Position numbers and translations under genes: made by a program
From: ZC4RG20 sp963702105
GTDB lineage: Bacteria; Pseudomonadota; Gammaproteobacteria; Steroidobacterales; Rariloculaceae
Assembly (NCBI GenBank): GCA_963702105.1
Contig: OY969712.1
Location: forward strand, 3,782,001 to 3,846,000
DNA length: 64,000 nt
Reading direction: 5' to 3'
Notes under the pieces: model-generated
Told to the model about the DNA's origin: nothing
Database searches by the model: none
Seen by the model: the letters and a program-made list of their open reading frames with translations, nothing else
Shown: one piece after another, positions 24,779 through 33,850 of the stretch
Position numbering within the stretch: position 1 is the first letter of the stretch
Layout: each line of letters begins with the position of its first letter

Positions 24779-25070
24779 GGCGATTGTGCAAGCGAACCCG
24801 GTGTCGATATATTTTACGAATGAACCCGCAAGGCCTTGTTACACGCGGGTCGTTTGTGATCTGCTTCCTGGACGCAGAGTATATTCGCCGGCATCGTAAC
24901 GATCACGATTGAACTTCACAATCGCGGCGATGTTAAGCGCCTGTTGCGAGCACCGGTCGCGAGGCGCGCAACGCGCAAGGATTAACAAGCGAACGATCGT
25001 CTCGCGCGGTCGTTTGATATAACGGCAGCCGTACCTTGCGAATGCGAAGCCTAAAGCAAAGGTAGTCGTC

Positions 25071-26285
25071 ATGACGGAAACCGCATTCGGGCGAGCCGAA
25101 GGGGCCCCTCAGCACGGGCTTCGCGTCGCCCGCGAGGACCTGAACGAACGCGCAGAACGCGTCGCGACCGTCGCGGCCGAACACGCCGAGGCCGTCGATC
25201 GCGACGTGCGCTTCCCGGCCGAGATGCTCGGGACCGCGCAGGCCGAGCGATTGCTCGGCATGCAGGTGCCCGTCGAGCTCGGGGGCGACGGCGCGAGCGT
25301 CTCGGACGTCGTCGACGCGTGCTACACGCTCGGCAGGGCCTGCGCTTCGTCCGCGATGATCTTCGCGATGCACCAGATCATGGTGCGCATCCTCGTCCGG
25401 CACGGACGGGCCAGCGACTGGCACGAGGGGCTGCTGCGCCGCCTCGCCGACGAGCAGCTTCTGCTCGCCTCCTCGACGACGGAGAACCAGACCGGCGGCG
25501 ATACGCGCACGAGCACATGCGCCGTGGAGCTCGAGGGCGGGCGGTTCTCGCTGACCAAGAACGCGACCGTCATGTCCTACGGGGCGCAGGCGCACGGCAT
25601 CCTGACCACGGCGCGGCGCGCGCCGGACTCCCCGCCCTCCGATCAGGTCCTCGTCGCCTTTCTCGAGGACGACTACGAGCTCGAGCCCATCGTCGAGTGG
25701 GACACGCTCGGCATGCGCGGCACCTGCAGCACGGGCTTCACGCTGCGCGGCACGGGCGTGCCCGAGCAGATCCTGCCCGGGCCCTACGACACGATTCACC
25801 TCGAGAGCATGGTGCCCGTGGCGCACCTGACCTGGAGCGGGGTCTGGACCGGCATCGCGGCCGGCGCCGTCGGCCGCGCGCAGACGTTCGTGCGCAACGC
25901 CGCGCGCAAGAGTGGCCAGACGCCGCCCGGCGCGGCGCACCTTACGCGCGCCGTCATGTCGCTGCGCGCGCTGCGCGGCAGCGTTGCCTCGGCGGCACAG
26001 CGCTACGAGGCCGCCGCCATGAAGGAAAACGCGCTCGGCGCGCTCGATTTCCAGACGAGCCTGAACCTGCTCAAGGTCAACTCCTCCGAGCAGGCCATCT
26101 CGACGGTCATGAGCGCGCTCCAGGCCTGCGGGCTCTCCGGCTACCGCAACGACGGCGAGTTCAGCATCTCGCGCGCGCTCAGGGACGTGCTCTCCTCGGC
26201 CATCATGATCAACAACGACCGCATCCTCGCGAGCGCCGCCAACGCGCTGCTGCTCGTCGGCGTGCCGGCGACGTTGAGGGATTAG
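25071..26285 (+). CDS. Acyl-CoA dehydrogenase-family flavoprotein
   Basis: The 404-residue ACAD-fold enzyme has an N-terminal helical domain (AEMLGTAQAERLLGMQVPVE), a middle beta-domain (LLASSTTENQTGGDTRTSTC, WDTLGMRGTCSTGFTL) and a C-terminal helical bundle. The C-terminus has LQACGLSGYRNDGEFSISRA, with a loop around FAD. Members of this fold oxidise acyl-CoA or, in nonribosomal pathways, aminoacyl-S-carrier proteins. As first gene of the operon containing an amino acid:carrier ligase, aminoacyl-thioester oxidation is the attractive inference. The upstream 292-bp divergent gap shows a GATATAAC -10-like box near 25017-25024 but no clear -35. Confidence 0.82.
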   Translation: MTETAFGRAEGAPQHGLRVAREDLNERAERVATVAAEHAEAVDRDVRFPAEMLGTAQAERLLGMQVPVELGGDGASVSDVVDACYTLGRACASSAMIFAMHQIMVRILVRHGRASDWHEGLLRRLADEQLLLASSTTENQTGGDTRTSTCAVELEGGRFSLTKNATVMSYGAQAHGILTTARRAPDSPPSDQVLVAFLEDDYELEPIVEWDTLGMRGTCSTGFTLRGTGVPEQILPGPYDTIHLESMVPVAHLTWSGVWTGIAAGAVGRAQTFVRNAARKSGQTPPGAAHLTRAVMSLRALRGSVASAAQRYEAAAMKENALGALDFQTSLNLLKVNSSEQAISTVMSALQACGLSGYRNDGEFSISRALRDVLSSAIMINNDRILASAANALLLVGVPATLRD

Positions 26286-26295
26286 CCCCAAAAGA

Positions 26296-26316
26296 GGGTC
26301 AGAGCCCTTTTGCGAA
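26296..26316 (+). repeat. Second copy of the GGGTCAGAGCCCTTTT element (half-site)
   Basis: GGGTCAGAGCCCTTTTGCGAA directly follows the acyl-CoA dehydrogenase stop. It matches one arm of the palindrome at 21119-21165 but lacks the complementary arm, so it is a degenerate repeat copy rather than a terminator. Confidence 0.75.
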
Positions 26317-26354
26317 TCCAGCGAAAACGCAACGAAACGAGGTCGGAGTTCCCC

Positions 26355-27281
26355 GTGAGCAAGTCATCCTCGGCCCTCGACCGGTTCTCTCCCGATCGAC
26401 TTCAGTCTCTGACTACGGCCCTGCTCGCGCCCGCCGGCGCCAGCGGCGTGCACGCGCGCACGGGCCTGTTCGAGCAGGTCATTGACGGCCTCACGGCCGC
26501 CATCACGGCGCTGCGCAGGCCCGATGCCGAGATCATGCGCTTCCCGCCCGTCATGAGCCGCGCACTGCTCGAGAAATCCGGCTACCACAAGAACTTCCCG
26601 CATCTGCTCGGCTGCGTCTGCAGCATGCACGGCAGCGAAGCCGAGATCCGCGGGCTCATCTCCGACGACGCGCCCGGCCATCACTGGACCGAGGCGCTCG
26701 GCGCGACGGACCTCGTGCTGACGCCCGCGGCCTGCTATCCGGTCTATCCACTCGTCGCTGGGCGCGGCAGCGTGCCCGCCGCCGGCCACGTCATCAACGT
26801 CGCCTCCTACTGCTTTCGCCGCGAGTCCACCCACGAGCCCGGCCGCCTGCAGTCGTTCCGCATGCGCGAGTTCGTCTACCTGGGCCGGCCCGAGGACGCG
26901 CAGACATTTCGCCACGGCTGGCTCCGCCGCGCCGAGGACCTCGCCAACCGCCTGGCGCTCCCTTACCGCCTGGACCGCGCGAGCGACCCCTTCTTCGGGC
27001 GCGTCGGCAAGCTCATGGCCGTGAGCCAGGTCGAGCAGTCGCTGAAGTTCGAGCTGCTGATCCCTGTCAACTCCGAGGAGCAGCCGACGGCCTGCATGAG
27101 CTTCAATTATCATCAGGATCACTTCGGCACCACCTGGGGCCTAAACACGGATGCCGGCGACGTGGCGCACACGGCCTGCGTCGCGTTCGGCATCGACCGC
27201 CTCGGCCTCGCGCTGTTCGCAACGCACGGCCTCGAGCTCGACCAATGGCCCGAGAGTACCCGTGAAACGCTCGCGCTCTGA
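26355..27281 (+). CDS. Amino acid:[carrier protein] ligase (seryl-tRNA-synthetase-like)
   Basis: The 308-residue class II aminoacyl-tRNA-synthetase-like protein lacks a tRNA-binding arm. Motif 2/3 features are FRRESTHEPGRLQSFRMREF and HTACVAFGIDRLGLALFATHG. Cys127 (TPAACYPVYP), Glu172 (RMREFVYLG) and Cys275 match the Cys/Glu/Cys zinc site of the Bradyrhizobium enzymes. Those enzymes adenylate Gly or Ala and load it on a carrier's phosphopantetheine instead of tRNA. The GTG at 26355, with a GGAG upstream, removes a non-homologous N-extension. The preceding 70 bp hold the repeat copy. It overlaps the next gene by 20 bp. Confidence 0.85.
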   Translation: MSKSSSALDRFSPDRLQSLTTALLAPAGASGVHARTGLFEQVIDGLTAAITALRRPDAEIMRFPPVMSRALLEKSGYHKNFPHLLGCVCSMHGSEAEIRGLISDDAPGHHWTEALGATDLVLTPAACYPVYPLVAGRGSVPAAGHVINVASYCFRRESTHEPGRLQSFRMREFVYLGRPEDAQTFRHGWLRRAEDLANRLALPYRLDRASDPFFGRVGKLMAVSQVEQSLKFELLIPVNSEEQPTACMSFNYHQDHFGTTWGLNTDAGDVAHTACVAFGIDRLGLALFATHGLELDQWPESTRETLAL

Positions 27282-28638
27282 CGACACCGGCCCGGGGGAG
27301 GAGGGTCTCCCTCTGCACCGGGAGACCATCGCCGTACAAGGCGGTTACGACGTGGACCCGACCACGAAGTCCGCGGCCGTGCCGATCTACCAGACGGCCT
27401 CCTACGAGTTCGACAGCGCGGCGCACGGCGCCGCGCTGTTCAACCTCGAGGTCCCGGGCTACCGCTACACGCGCATCAACAACCCGACCACGGACGTGCT
27501 CGAGCGGCGCGTCGCGGCGCTCGAGGGCGGCGTCGCCGGGCTCTGCGTCGCCTCGGGCCAATCCGCGCTGCATTTCGCCGTCCTGAACCTGACGCAGCCC
27601 GGCACGAACCTCGTCTCGGTTCCCCAGCTCTACGGCACGACGCACACGCTGTTCCAGCACATCCTGCCGACGCTCGGCGTCGAAGTCCGATTCGCCGCGA
27701 GTGACCGGGCCGCGGATATCGACAAGCTCTGCGATGCGAAGACCCGCGCCGTCTACTGCGAGAGCGTGGGCAACCCGGCCGGCAACATCTGCGACCTCGA
27801 GGCCTTCGCCGACGTCGCCCATAGGCACGGCGTGCCGCTCGTCGTCGACAACACGGTGGCGACGCCGATCCTGCTGCGGCCCTTCGAGCACGGCGCCGAT
27901 GTCGTCATCCACTCGCTGACGAAGTACATGGGCGGCCACGGCACGACCATGGGCGGCATCGTCGTCGACGGCGGCCGCTTCGACTGGGCGGCTCATGCCG
28001 AGCGCTTCCCCATGTTCTGCACGCCGGACGTCTCGTACCACAATCTGGTCTACACCGAGCACTACGGCGCGGCTGCCTACATCGGCCGCTGCCGCAGCGT
28101 CTATCAGCGAGCCATGGGCTCGGTGCTCTCGCCGCTCAACGCCTTCCTGCTGCTGCAGGGAATCGAGACGCTGCCGCTGCGCATGGAGCGGCACGTGGAG
28201 AACGGCCGGCGCGTGGCGGAGTTCCTGCGCGACGACCCGCGCGTGGACTGGGTCAACTATGTGGGCTTCCCCGAGAGCCCGTACTATGCGCTCGCGCAGA
28301 AGTACCTCGGCGGCAAGCCGTCGGCCCTCATGACCTTCGGGATCCGCGGCGGCTTCGAGGCCGGTACGCGCTTTTACGATGCGCTGCGGCTCATTCGCCG
28401 GCTCGTGAACATCGGCGACGCCAAGTCCTTGGCCTGCCATCCCGCCTCAACGACGCATCGGCAGATGAACGAGGAAGAGCAGCGTGACGCGGGCGTGACG
28501 CCCGAGATGATCCGGCTCAGCATCGGCATCGAGTATGCGGACGATATCATCGCGGACATCGACCGGGCGCTTGCCGCGGCGGCCAGCGCGACGACGGCCG
28601 GCGGTATACGCGAGGCCAGTGCGGGCCGCGGCAACTGA
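27262..28638 (+). CDS. MetY-like O-acylhomoserine sulfhydrylase
   Basis: The 458-residue fold-type I PLP enzyme of the Cys/Met metabolism family has YRYTRINNPTTDVLERRVAA, SGQSALHFAVLNL, and VIHSLTKYMGGHGTTMGGIV with the PLP-binding Lys. The C-terminal LACHPASTTHRQMNEEEQRD is the O-acetyl/O-succinylhomoserine sulfhydrylase hallmark. It would replace the acyl group of an acylhomoserine with sulfide or another nucleophile. The GTG start at 27262 overlaps the ligase stop. The adjacent MetA-like gene can supply its substrate. Confidence 0.9.
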   Translation: MKRSRSDDTGPGEEGLPLHRETIAVQGGYDVDPTTKSAAVPIYQTASYEFDSAAHGAALFNLEVPGYRYTRINNPTTDVLERRVAALEGGVAGLCVASGQSALHFAVLNLTQPGTNLVSVPQLYGTTHTLFQHILPTLGVEVRFAASDRAADIDKLCDAKTRAVYCESVGNPAGNICDLEAFADVAHRHGVPLVVDNTVATPILLRPFEHGADVVIHSLTKYMGGHGTTMGGIVVDGGRFDWAAHAERFPMFCTPDVSYHNLVYTEHYGAAAYIGRCRSVYQRAMGSVLSPLNAFLLLQGIETLPLRMERHVENGRRVAEFLRDDPRVDWVNYVGFPESPYYALAQKYLGGKPSALMTFGIRGGFEAGTRFYDALRLIRRLVNIGDAKSLACHPASTTHRQMNEEEQRDAGVTPEMIRLSIGIEYADDIIADIDRALAAAASATTAGGIREASAGRGN

Positions 28639-28648
28639 GGGGGCGCAA

Positions 28649-29644
28649 ATGGGAGCGATATCCTTCGAGCTTCCGGAACCAACGCGGAGCGGCAGCGGCT
28701 CGCCCCTCGCCATCGGCCTCGTCAACAACATGCCCGACGGGGCGCTCGAGACGACCGAACGGCAGTTTTCCGAGCTACTGCGCGCCGCCGCCCGCCACTT
28801 CTCCGCGCGCGTGAGCCTCAGAATCTTCTCGATTCCCGAAATCCCGAGGGGTGACGCGGGCCAAGCCTATATTGACCAGCGCTGCGAGGACGTGAGCGCA
28901 CTCTGGGACACCAACCTCGACGGGCTCATCGTGACCGGCATGGAACCCAAGGCGCCGACGCTCGAGCAGGAGCCCTACTGGCGGACGCTCGCCCGGGTCG
29001 TCGACTGGGCGTGGGACAACACCGCCGCGGCCGTCTGGTCCTGTCTCGCCGCCCATGCGGCCGTCTATCGGCTCGACGGCATCGCGCGCCGGCCTTTCGG
29101 CGAGAAGCTGCTCGGCGTCTTCGAGTGCGCGAAAGCCGCGGAGCACCCCATGGTGGCAGGAATGCCTCCAACTTGGCGAGTACCCCATTCCCGGTACAAC
29201 GACCTGCCCGAATCGGCCCTGTCCGCGGCAGGCTATAGGCTGCTCGCGAGGTCGCCACAGGCGGGCGCGGATGCATTCATCAAGGCCGGCCAGAGCCTGT
29301 TTGTGTTCTTTCAAGGGCATCCCGAATATGATCCCGGCACGTTGTTTCGCGAGTACCGCCGAGACGTGCGAAGGTATCTGTCCGGGGAACGGGGTGATTA
29401 CCCCGAGATGCCGCGCGACTACTTCGACTCGCAAACCGCCGAGGCCCTCGAATTGTTTCGGGCTCAGGCCGTGACCCGACGGAATGATGCTGCGTTGGCG
29501 GAATTCCCCGACCCGGAACCCTCCTTGCGTCCGCTGTATCCTTGGCGCCACTCCGCGGTCCGTCTATACGCCAATTGGCTGGCCCACCTCGTAGCGCGGC
29601 GTCGCCTCACGGAGCGAGCGGCCGCCGTCAAGCCGCTGCCATGA
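28649..29644 (+). CDS. MetA-family homoserine O-acyltransferase-like protein
   Basis: The 331-residue protein resembles homoserine O-succinyl/acetyltransferase: GLVNNMPDGALETTERQF, GLIVTGMEPKAPTLEQEPYW, catalytic Cys132 in VWSCLAAHAAVYRLDGI, and His in FFQGHPEYDPGTLFREYRRD. Classical MetA has a CWGAQA-like elbow, so SCLAAHA is a clear variant. A GAGGGGG ribosome site precedes the ATG at 28649. The gene is sandwiched between the MetY-like and decarboxylase genes, with an ATGA overlap downstream. That suggests a dedicated supply of acylated homoserine or an analogue rather than housekeeping Met synthesis. Confidence 0.85.
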   Translation: MGAISFELPEPTRSGSGSPLAIGLVNNMPDGALETTERQFSELLRAAARHFSARVSLRIFSIPEIPRGDAGQAYIDQRCEDVSALWDTNLDGLIVTGMEPKAPTLEQEPYWRTLARVVDWAWDNTAAAVWSCLAAHAAVYRLDGIARRPFGEKLLGVFECAKAAEHPMVAGMPPTWRVPHSRYNDLPESALSAAGYRLLARSPQAGADAFIKAGQSLFVFFQGHPEYDPGTLFREYRRDVRRYLSGERGDYPEMPRDYFDSQTAEALELFRAQAVTRRNDAALAEFPDPEPSLRPLYPWRHSAVRLYANWLAHLVARRRLTERAAAVKPLP

Positions 29645-31101
29645 CCGATCGCTCTGCAGTCCCGGCTCCCGTAGCCGCTCTGTTCCCATCTCGCGCCGAG
29701 CGCGAGAGGATCGACGACTTCCTGACGCGGGCACTGTCGAGCGCGAACGAACGCGTGGCGGCGGGCTCCGTCGTGCCGACGATCGACATGGAGAAGTTCA
29801 GGGCCGAGCTGGCGACCTTCGACTTCGAGAAGCCGCGGCCCATCGACGAATCGCTCGAGTGGAGCATCGCCCAACTCGAGCAGGGCGTTGTGCATTTGAC
29901 GAATCCACGCTACTTCGGGCTGTTCAACCCGGCGCCGACGTTCCCATCGCAGTGTGCGGATCGCATCGCCGGGGCGTTCAACCCGCAGCTCGCCACCTGG
30001 ACCACATCGCCCGTGGCGGTCGAAATCGAGGCGCACGCGATGCGCTGTCTCGCGAACCGGGCCGGTCTGCCGGAAGGATCTATGGGCCACTTCACCTCCT
30101 GCGGATCGGAGGCGAACTACACCGCCACGCTCTGCGCGCTCACGCGCGCCGACCCGCGTTTCGCCGCCGAAGGCGCGCGCGGCTTCGAGGGCCCGCCCGT
30201 GTTTTACACGTCCCGGGAGAGCCATTTGGCGTGGCTCAAGATTGCGCACGAGACCGGAATCGGACGTTCCGCCGTGCGCCTCGTCACGACCGACGGCACC
30301 GGACGGCTCGATGCCCGCGCCTTGGCCCGGCAGGTGGCCGCAGACCAAGCCGAAGGCTGCGTGCCCATCATGATCGTCGCGACGGCCGGCACGACGAATG
30401 CCGGAATGGTCGATCCGCTCATTCCCTGCGCCGACATCGCTCGCGAGCACGGCATCTGGTTTCACGTGGATGCGGCCTGGGGCGGCGCCGCGCTCGCCTG
30501 CGACGAGCTGCGATCGTGCCTTGCGGGAATGGAGCAGGCCGATTCCATCACGATCGACGCGCACAAGTGGTTCGCGACGACGATGGGCGCAGGCATGTTC
30601 CTGACGCGCCACCCGAGTGCCCTCTCCTCCGTATTCCACGTCTCGACCACCTTTATGCCGTCCGAGATCCGCAACCTCGACCCGTACGTCGTATCGGCCC
30701 AATGGTCGAGGCGATTCGTCGGTCTTCGGCTGTTCCTTTCGCTGGCGGCGGCCGGATGGGAGGGTTACGCCGCACATTTGCGGCGGTCGATCCGGCTCAT
30801 CGGCCTGTTGCGCGAGGAGCTTGCCGAGCGGGGGTGGAAGATCGTCAACGACTCACCGCTGGGCGTATTGTGCGTGGAGCCGCCCGCGGGCGACCGCGCC
30901 GCACGTGAGATTGCGGGCGAAGTCGTGGCTTCCGGGCACGCGTGGGTCGCGCCCGCGAAGCTCGAGGGACGGGATACCATCCGGATTTGCGTCACGCATG
31001 GCGAGGCAGGGACCGCGGACATCGAACAGCTCGTCGATGCGCTTGACCATGCGCTGACAAGCGCCCCCGGCCCGCAATCAGACCAGCGGGGAACCGGATG
31101 A
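29641..31101 (+). CDS. PLP-dependent group II amino acid decarboxylase family enzyme
   Basis: The 486-residue fold-type I enzyme has GHFTSCGSEANYTATLCALT, IVATAGTTNAGMVDPL, WFHVDAAWGGAALACDELR and SITIDAHKWFATTMGAG with the PLP Lys. These are the signatures of the aromatic-amino-acid/glutamate/diaminobutyrate decarboxylase group. It removes the alpha-carboxylate of an amino acid, here perhaps a homoserine- or aminoacyl-derived intermediate. It overlaps both neighbours by ATGA. Confidence 0.88.
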   Translation: MTDRSAVPAPVAALFPSRAERERIDDFLTRALSSANERVAAGSVVPTIDMEKFRAELATFDFEKPRPIDESLEWSIAQLEQGVVHLTNPRYFGLFNPAPTFPSQCADRIAGAFNPQLATWTTSPVAVEIEAHAMRCLANRAGLPEGSMGHFTSCGSEANYTATLCALTRADPRFAAEGARGFEGPPVFYTSRESHLAWLKIAHETGIGRSAVRLVTTDGTGRLDARALARQVAADQAEGCVPIMIVATAGTTNAGMVDPLIPCADIAREHGIWFHVDAAWGGAALACDELRSCLAGMEQADSITIDAHKWFATTMGAGMFLTRHPSALSSVFHVSTTFMPSEIRNLDPYVVSAQWSRRFVGLRLFLSLAAAGWEGYAAHLRRSIRLIGLLREELAERGWKIVNDSPLGVLCVEPPAGDRAAREIAGEVVASGHAWVAPAKLEGRDTIRICVTHGEAGTADIEQLVDALDHALTSAPGPQSDQRGTG

Positions 31102-32276
31102 GCGACATGGACATCGAAATGTCGCAGCCGGCGGACGGGGACGCAGTCGTGCGACCGGATTCGCGGGGAGCGAGCCGCTCAGTTCCCGCGCGACCCGCGA
31201 GTACCGCGATCCGACTCAAGCGCGTTGCGCCTCCCGAGGCCCGCGAGGCCATTGTGCAGCTCTTCTGGAGAATGCAAGCTTGGCCGTATGCCACGGAAGA
31301 AGAGTACTTTCGCTATTGGGACTGGCGATATTCATCCACATCGGAATCGCCCCCTGCGGTGTGGGTCGCCTTGGCGGACGACAGGGTAGTAGCACAACTG
31401 GCCGTCAATTTCCGGCACTTCCAGGTCGCCGGTCGTCCGGTGGAGGTCGGCGTACCGGCGAATTTTCTCGTCGATGACCAGTATCGGAAAATGATGATCG
31501 GTCCTCTGCTCGTGAAGGCAGCGCAGAGAATGGTGCGCAAGGGCGAGATCGACTTGCTGCTCTCTTACAGCAATAGAACGGCGCATGCGATTTCGGTAGC
31601 GCTGGGCAGCAAGGATATCGGCTCGATGCAATCCTTCGTGGAGGTCCGTCGTTGGGCGCCGGTGCTCGGACGGCGGTATCCCGGCGGCGCCTTGCTCGCG
31701 CCGCTCGCGGGCGCGGCGGCGAAGCTCAGGAAGCGACTGCGGAGTCGCGACCCGCTCGAGCATCCGGAAGAATTCGTGGTCCGCGATCTGACGGCCGAAG
31801 AACTCGCTTCGATGGATCGAACGCACTGGGCGCAATCCAGCGGCCTTGTGTGGAACGGTAGTGGAGACTATCTGGCCAATCGATTTCTGCGATGTCCGTT
31901 TCGTGAGTATCGCGTCGCCGGAATAGTTCAAAAGTCGAGCGGCCGGCTGGAAGCAATTCTAATCACTGAAGGCGCGGCGAGACTCTACGTCACTCTATGT
32001 GCGGCCAATGAGGCTGTATTATCGGACGTCGAGGCGGTGGAGCTCCTGGCCCGCGCGAGGCCCGATGTCGAAGTGGTCGTGGTGCCGCTGCTGCCACAGA
32101 CGGCGCTGGCCTCCGAATTCTTGGCGGCGGGCTTCCTGGCGCGCTCCGGCCCCGACGCGGACTCGGTAGTGCAGCGCACCTTTTGGTCGGCCTATTGGGC
32201 ACCGGGCCATCCTCTCGCATCCTATTTCGAGCGATGGGAGGCCTGGAAGCTCTGGTATGCGTGGAATCAGCACTGA
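31098..32276 (+). CDS. GNAT-like N-acyltransferase
   Basis: The 392-residue protein has a GNAT core at about 40-180 (PPEAREAIVQLFWRMQAWPY, VALADDRVVAQLAVNF, VPANFLVDDQYRKMMIGPL). A second, diverged half (220-385) ends with APGHPLASYFERWEAWKLWY. It overlaps the decarboxylase by ATGA and is the last gene of the operon. The amine made by the decarboxylase is the obvious candidate acceptor. It could equally modify polysaccharide, since similar proteins occur in the cluster to the right. Confidence 0.72.
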   Translation: MSDMDIEMSQPADGDAVVRPDSRGASRSVPARPASTAIRLKRVAPPEAREAIVQLFWRMQAWPYATEEEYFRYWDWRYSSTSESPPAVWVALADDRVVAQLAVNFRHFQVAGRPVEVGVPANFLVDDQYRKMMIGPLLVKAAQRMVRKGEIDLLLSYSNRTAHAISVALGSKDIGSMQSFVEVRRWAPVLGRRYPGGALLAPLAGAAAKLRKRLRSRDPLEHPEEFVVRDLTAEELASMDRTHWAQSSGLVWNGSGDYLANRFLRCPFREYRVAGIVQKSSGRLEAILITEGAARLYVTLCAANEAVLSDVEAVELLARARPDVEVVVVPLLPQTALASEFLAAGFLARSGPDADSVVQRTFWSAYWAPGHPLASYFERWEAWKLWYAWNQH

Positions 32277-32359
32277 ACGCGGAAGCCTGGCGCGAGTCGG
32301 GAACCGTTCGAGCGAAGTCGGACCTCGCCTCCGCATAAAGACTTGACCCGAGGCGGCCC

Positions 32360-33811
32360 TCAATTCGGCACCCTGGCGCTGAGCGCATCCCTCCAGCGAA
32401 ATGCCTTCCCGAGCACGTCCGCCGCCGCACGGAGTCGCGCGGCGGCCCTTCTGTAAACGTCGGCCAGCGCTGCGGGGTCGTCGGCTGCCGCGGCGAGCGG
32501 CCCCAGCGCTTCGGCCAGCCTGCATCCGGGAAAGAGCTCGTCACATTCCGCGAGCAGTTGACGCTGGCGTAGAACCCGCAAGGTCAGCGTCCGCTCCTGC
32601 AGCGCCGACGGCGATTCCGCCGCCGCCTCCCTCAAGGCCTCGAGCAGCCGGCTCGCTTCGTACGCCACTCGCGCGCGGCCGACCCGCATCAAGAACTCGG
32701 GCTGCGCGAGCCGGCGGGACAAACGCTCGAGCCCGGCGAGCAGCTCGCGCGCCTCATGCCGTCGGCAGGCGCACATCCCTCCGTCGGCGGCCAAAGCCAC
32801 CGGATGCAGCGTGTAGCTGCCCACTCCGCCCGCCGTGAACTCGACCTCGAGCAGCGCGGATCGGCTCGTCCACCGGTGCCCGGACGAGATATACGGGCTC
32901 ATCGGCATGACGGCGTTGCCGAGCCCGTAGGCGATAAGTGACCGGCCGCGGGTTTCGAGTCCCTGAGGAACGTGAGCGTGATGGCAAAGCACCAAATCGG
33001 CGCCCGAATCGACGATGGCGCGGGCCGTTCGCTGATGCCTCGGCAATGGGTACAGCGAGAACTCGTAGCCCCAGTGCAGATGCACGACGACGAAATCGGC
33101 CGCTTCCCGAGCCTCCCGCACCGCGTCTTCCATCGCCTGCGGGTCCGCCTCGCTCGGTCGCGGACCCGGCATCCGCGCCGGCCAATAGTAATGCTCGTCG
33201 CAAAAGCCGAGGAAGGCCGTCTTCAGCCCCCTCCGGTCCACGAGCACCGGCTGCACCGACTCCCCATCCCGCCATCCGCAAGTGATCCGTCCGCGCGCGC
33301 GCACGCGCGCGATGGCGTCGGCCAGCCCGTCGACCCCATAGTCGAGGGCGTGGTTGTTCGCGAGATTCAGCACGTCGATGTGCGCGTCCGCGAGCGCCGT
33401 TGCAGCCAGGTCGGCATCCGCGGCCTTCACGAACGATCCGATTCCACCGGCTGCCGCGCTGCGGACCGTCGGGATCGCCTCCAGGTTCGCCGTGCGCACG
33501 TCCGCCGAGGCCAGCAGAGGGAGAAACGGCCCGAACGCTCGGCGGGCGTCGAGTAGTGTTTCGCTCGTCAGCGCGACATCGCCCATCGCGATGAGGCGCA
33601 GCAGGGGCCGCCCGGCATCCTGCACATGTCGCCCCGGCGCGCGCTGCCAGGGATACGCACGCGTTCTCGCCGCCTCGAGGAATTGCAGCGCCCGCCAGGG
33701 AATCGCAACGCGGTCGGCCAGATACATCTCTACCGGTCCCACTTTGATCGGCACGCGACGACGGCGCAACGGCCCGACATCACAGCCCCGCCCCTGCCTT
33801 CCCAGTATCAT
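32360..33811 (-). CDS. CapA-family protein (metallophosphatase-like fold)
   Basis: The 483-residue protein carries the CapA/PgsA poly-gamma-glutamate synthesis domain from about 75: RLIAMGDVALTSETLLDAR, SADVRTANLEAIP, DVLNLANNHALDYGVDGLAD, then VHLHWGYEFSLYP and LVLCHHAHVPQGLETRGRSL. The Asp/Asn/His pattern is that of a calcineurin-like phosphoesterase active site. A helical C-terminal extension of about 120 residues follows. The start is uncertain: ATG 33811 was chosen over TTG 33868, which would run into the divergent flippase. No signal peptide is visible. The role is probably capsule or polymer assembly. Confidence 0.8.
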   Translation of the reverse strand: MILGRQGRGCDVGPLRRRRVPIKVGPVEMYLADRVAIPWRALQFLEAARTRAYPWQRAPGRHVQDAGRPLLRLIAMGDVALTSETLLDARRAFGPFLPLLASADVRTANLEAIPTVRSAAAGGIGSFVKAADADLAATALADAHIDVLNLANNHALDYGVDGLADAIARVRARGRITCGWRDGESVQPVLVDRRGLKTAFLGFCDEHYYWPARMPGPRPSEADPQAMEDAVREAREAADFVVVHLHWGYEFSLYPLPRHQRTARAIVDSGADLVLCHHAHVPQGLETRGRSLIAYGLGNAVMPMSPYISSGHRWTSRSALLEVEFTAGGVGSYTLHPVALAADGGMCACRRHEARELLAGLERLSRRLAQPEFLMRVGRARVAYEASRLLEALREAAAESPSALQERTLTLRVLRQRQLLAECDELFPGCRLAEALGPLAAAADDPAALADVYRRAAARLRAAADVLGKAFRWRDALSARVPN

Positions 33812-33850
33812 AGGCGAGCCGAGGCCGGGAGAATTCGGATACGCCACTCG

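Noticed and set aside
33291..33313. Alternating CG/CA purine-pyrimidine run as a regulatory or Z-DNA element
   Set aside because: It lies inside the CapA-like coding sequence as Arg/Ala codons and needs no separate explanation.
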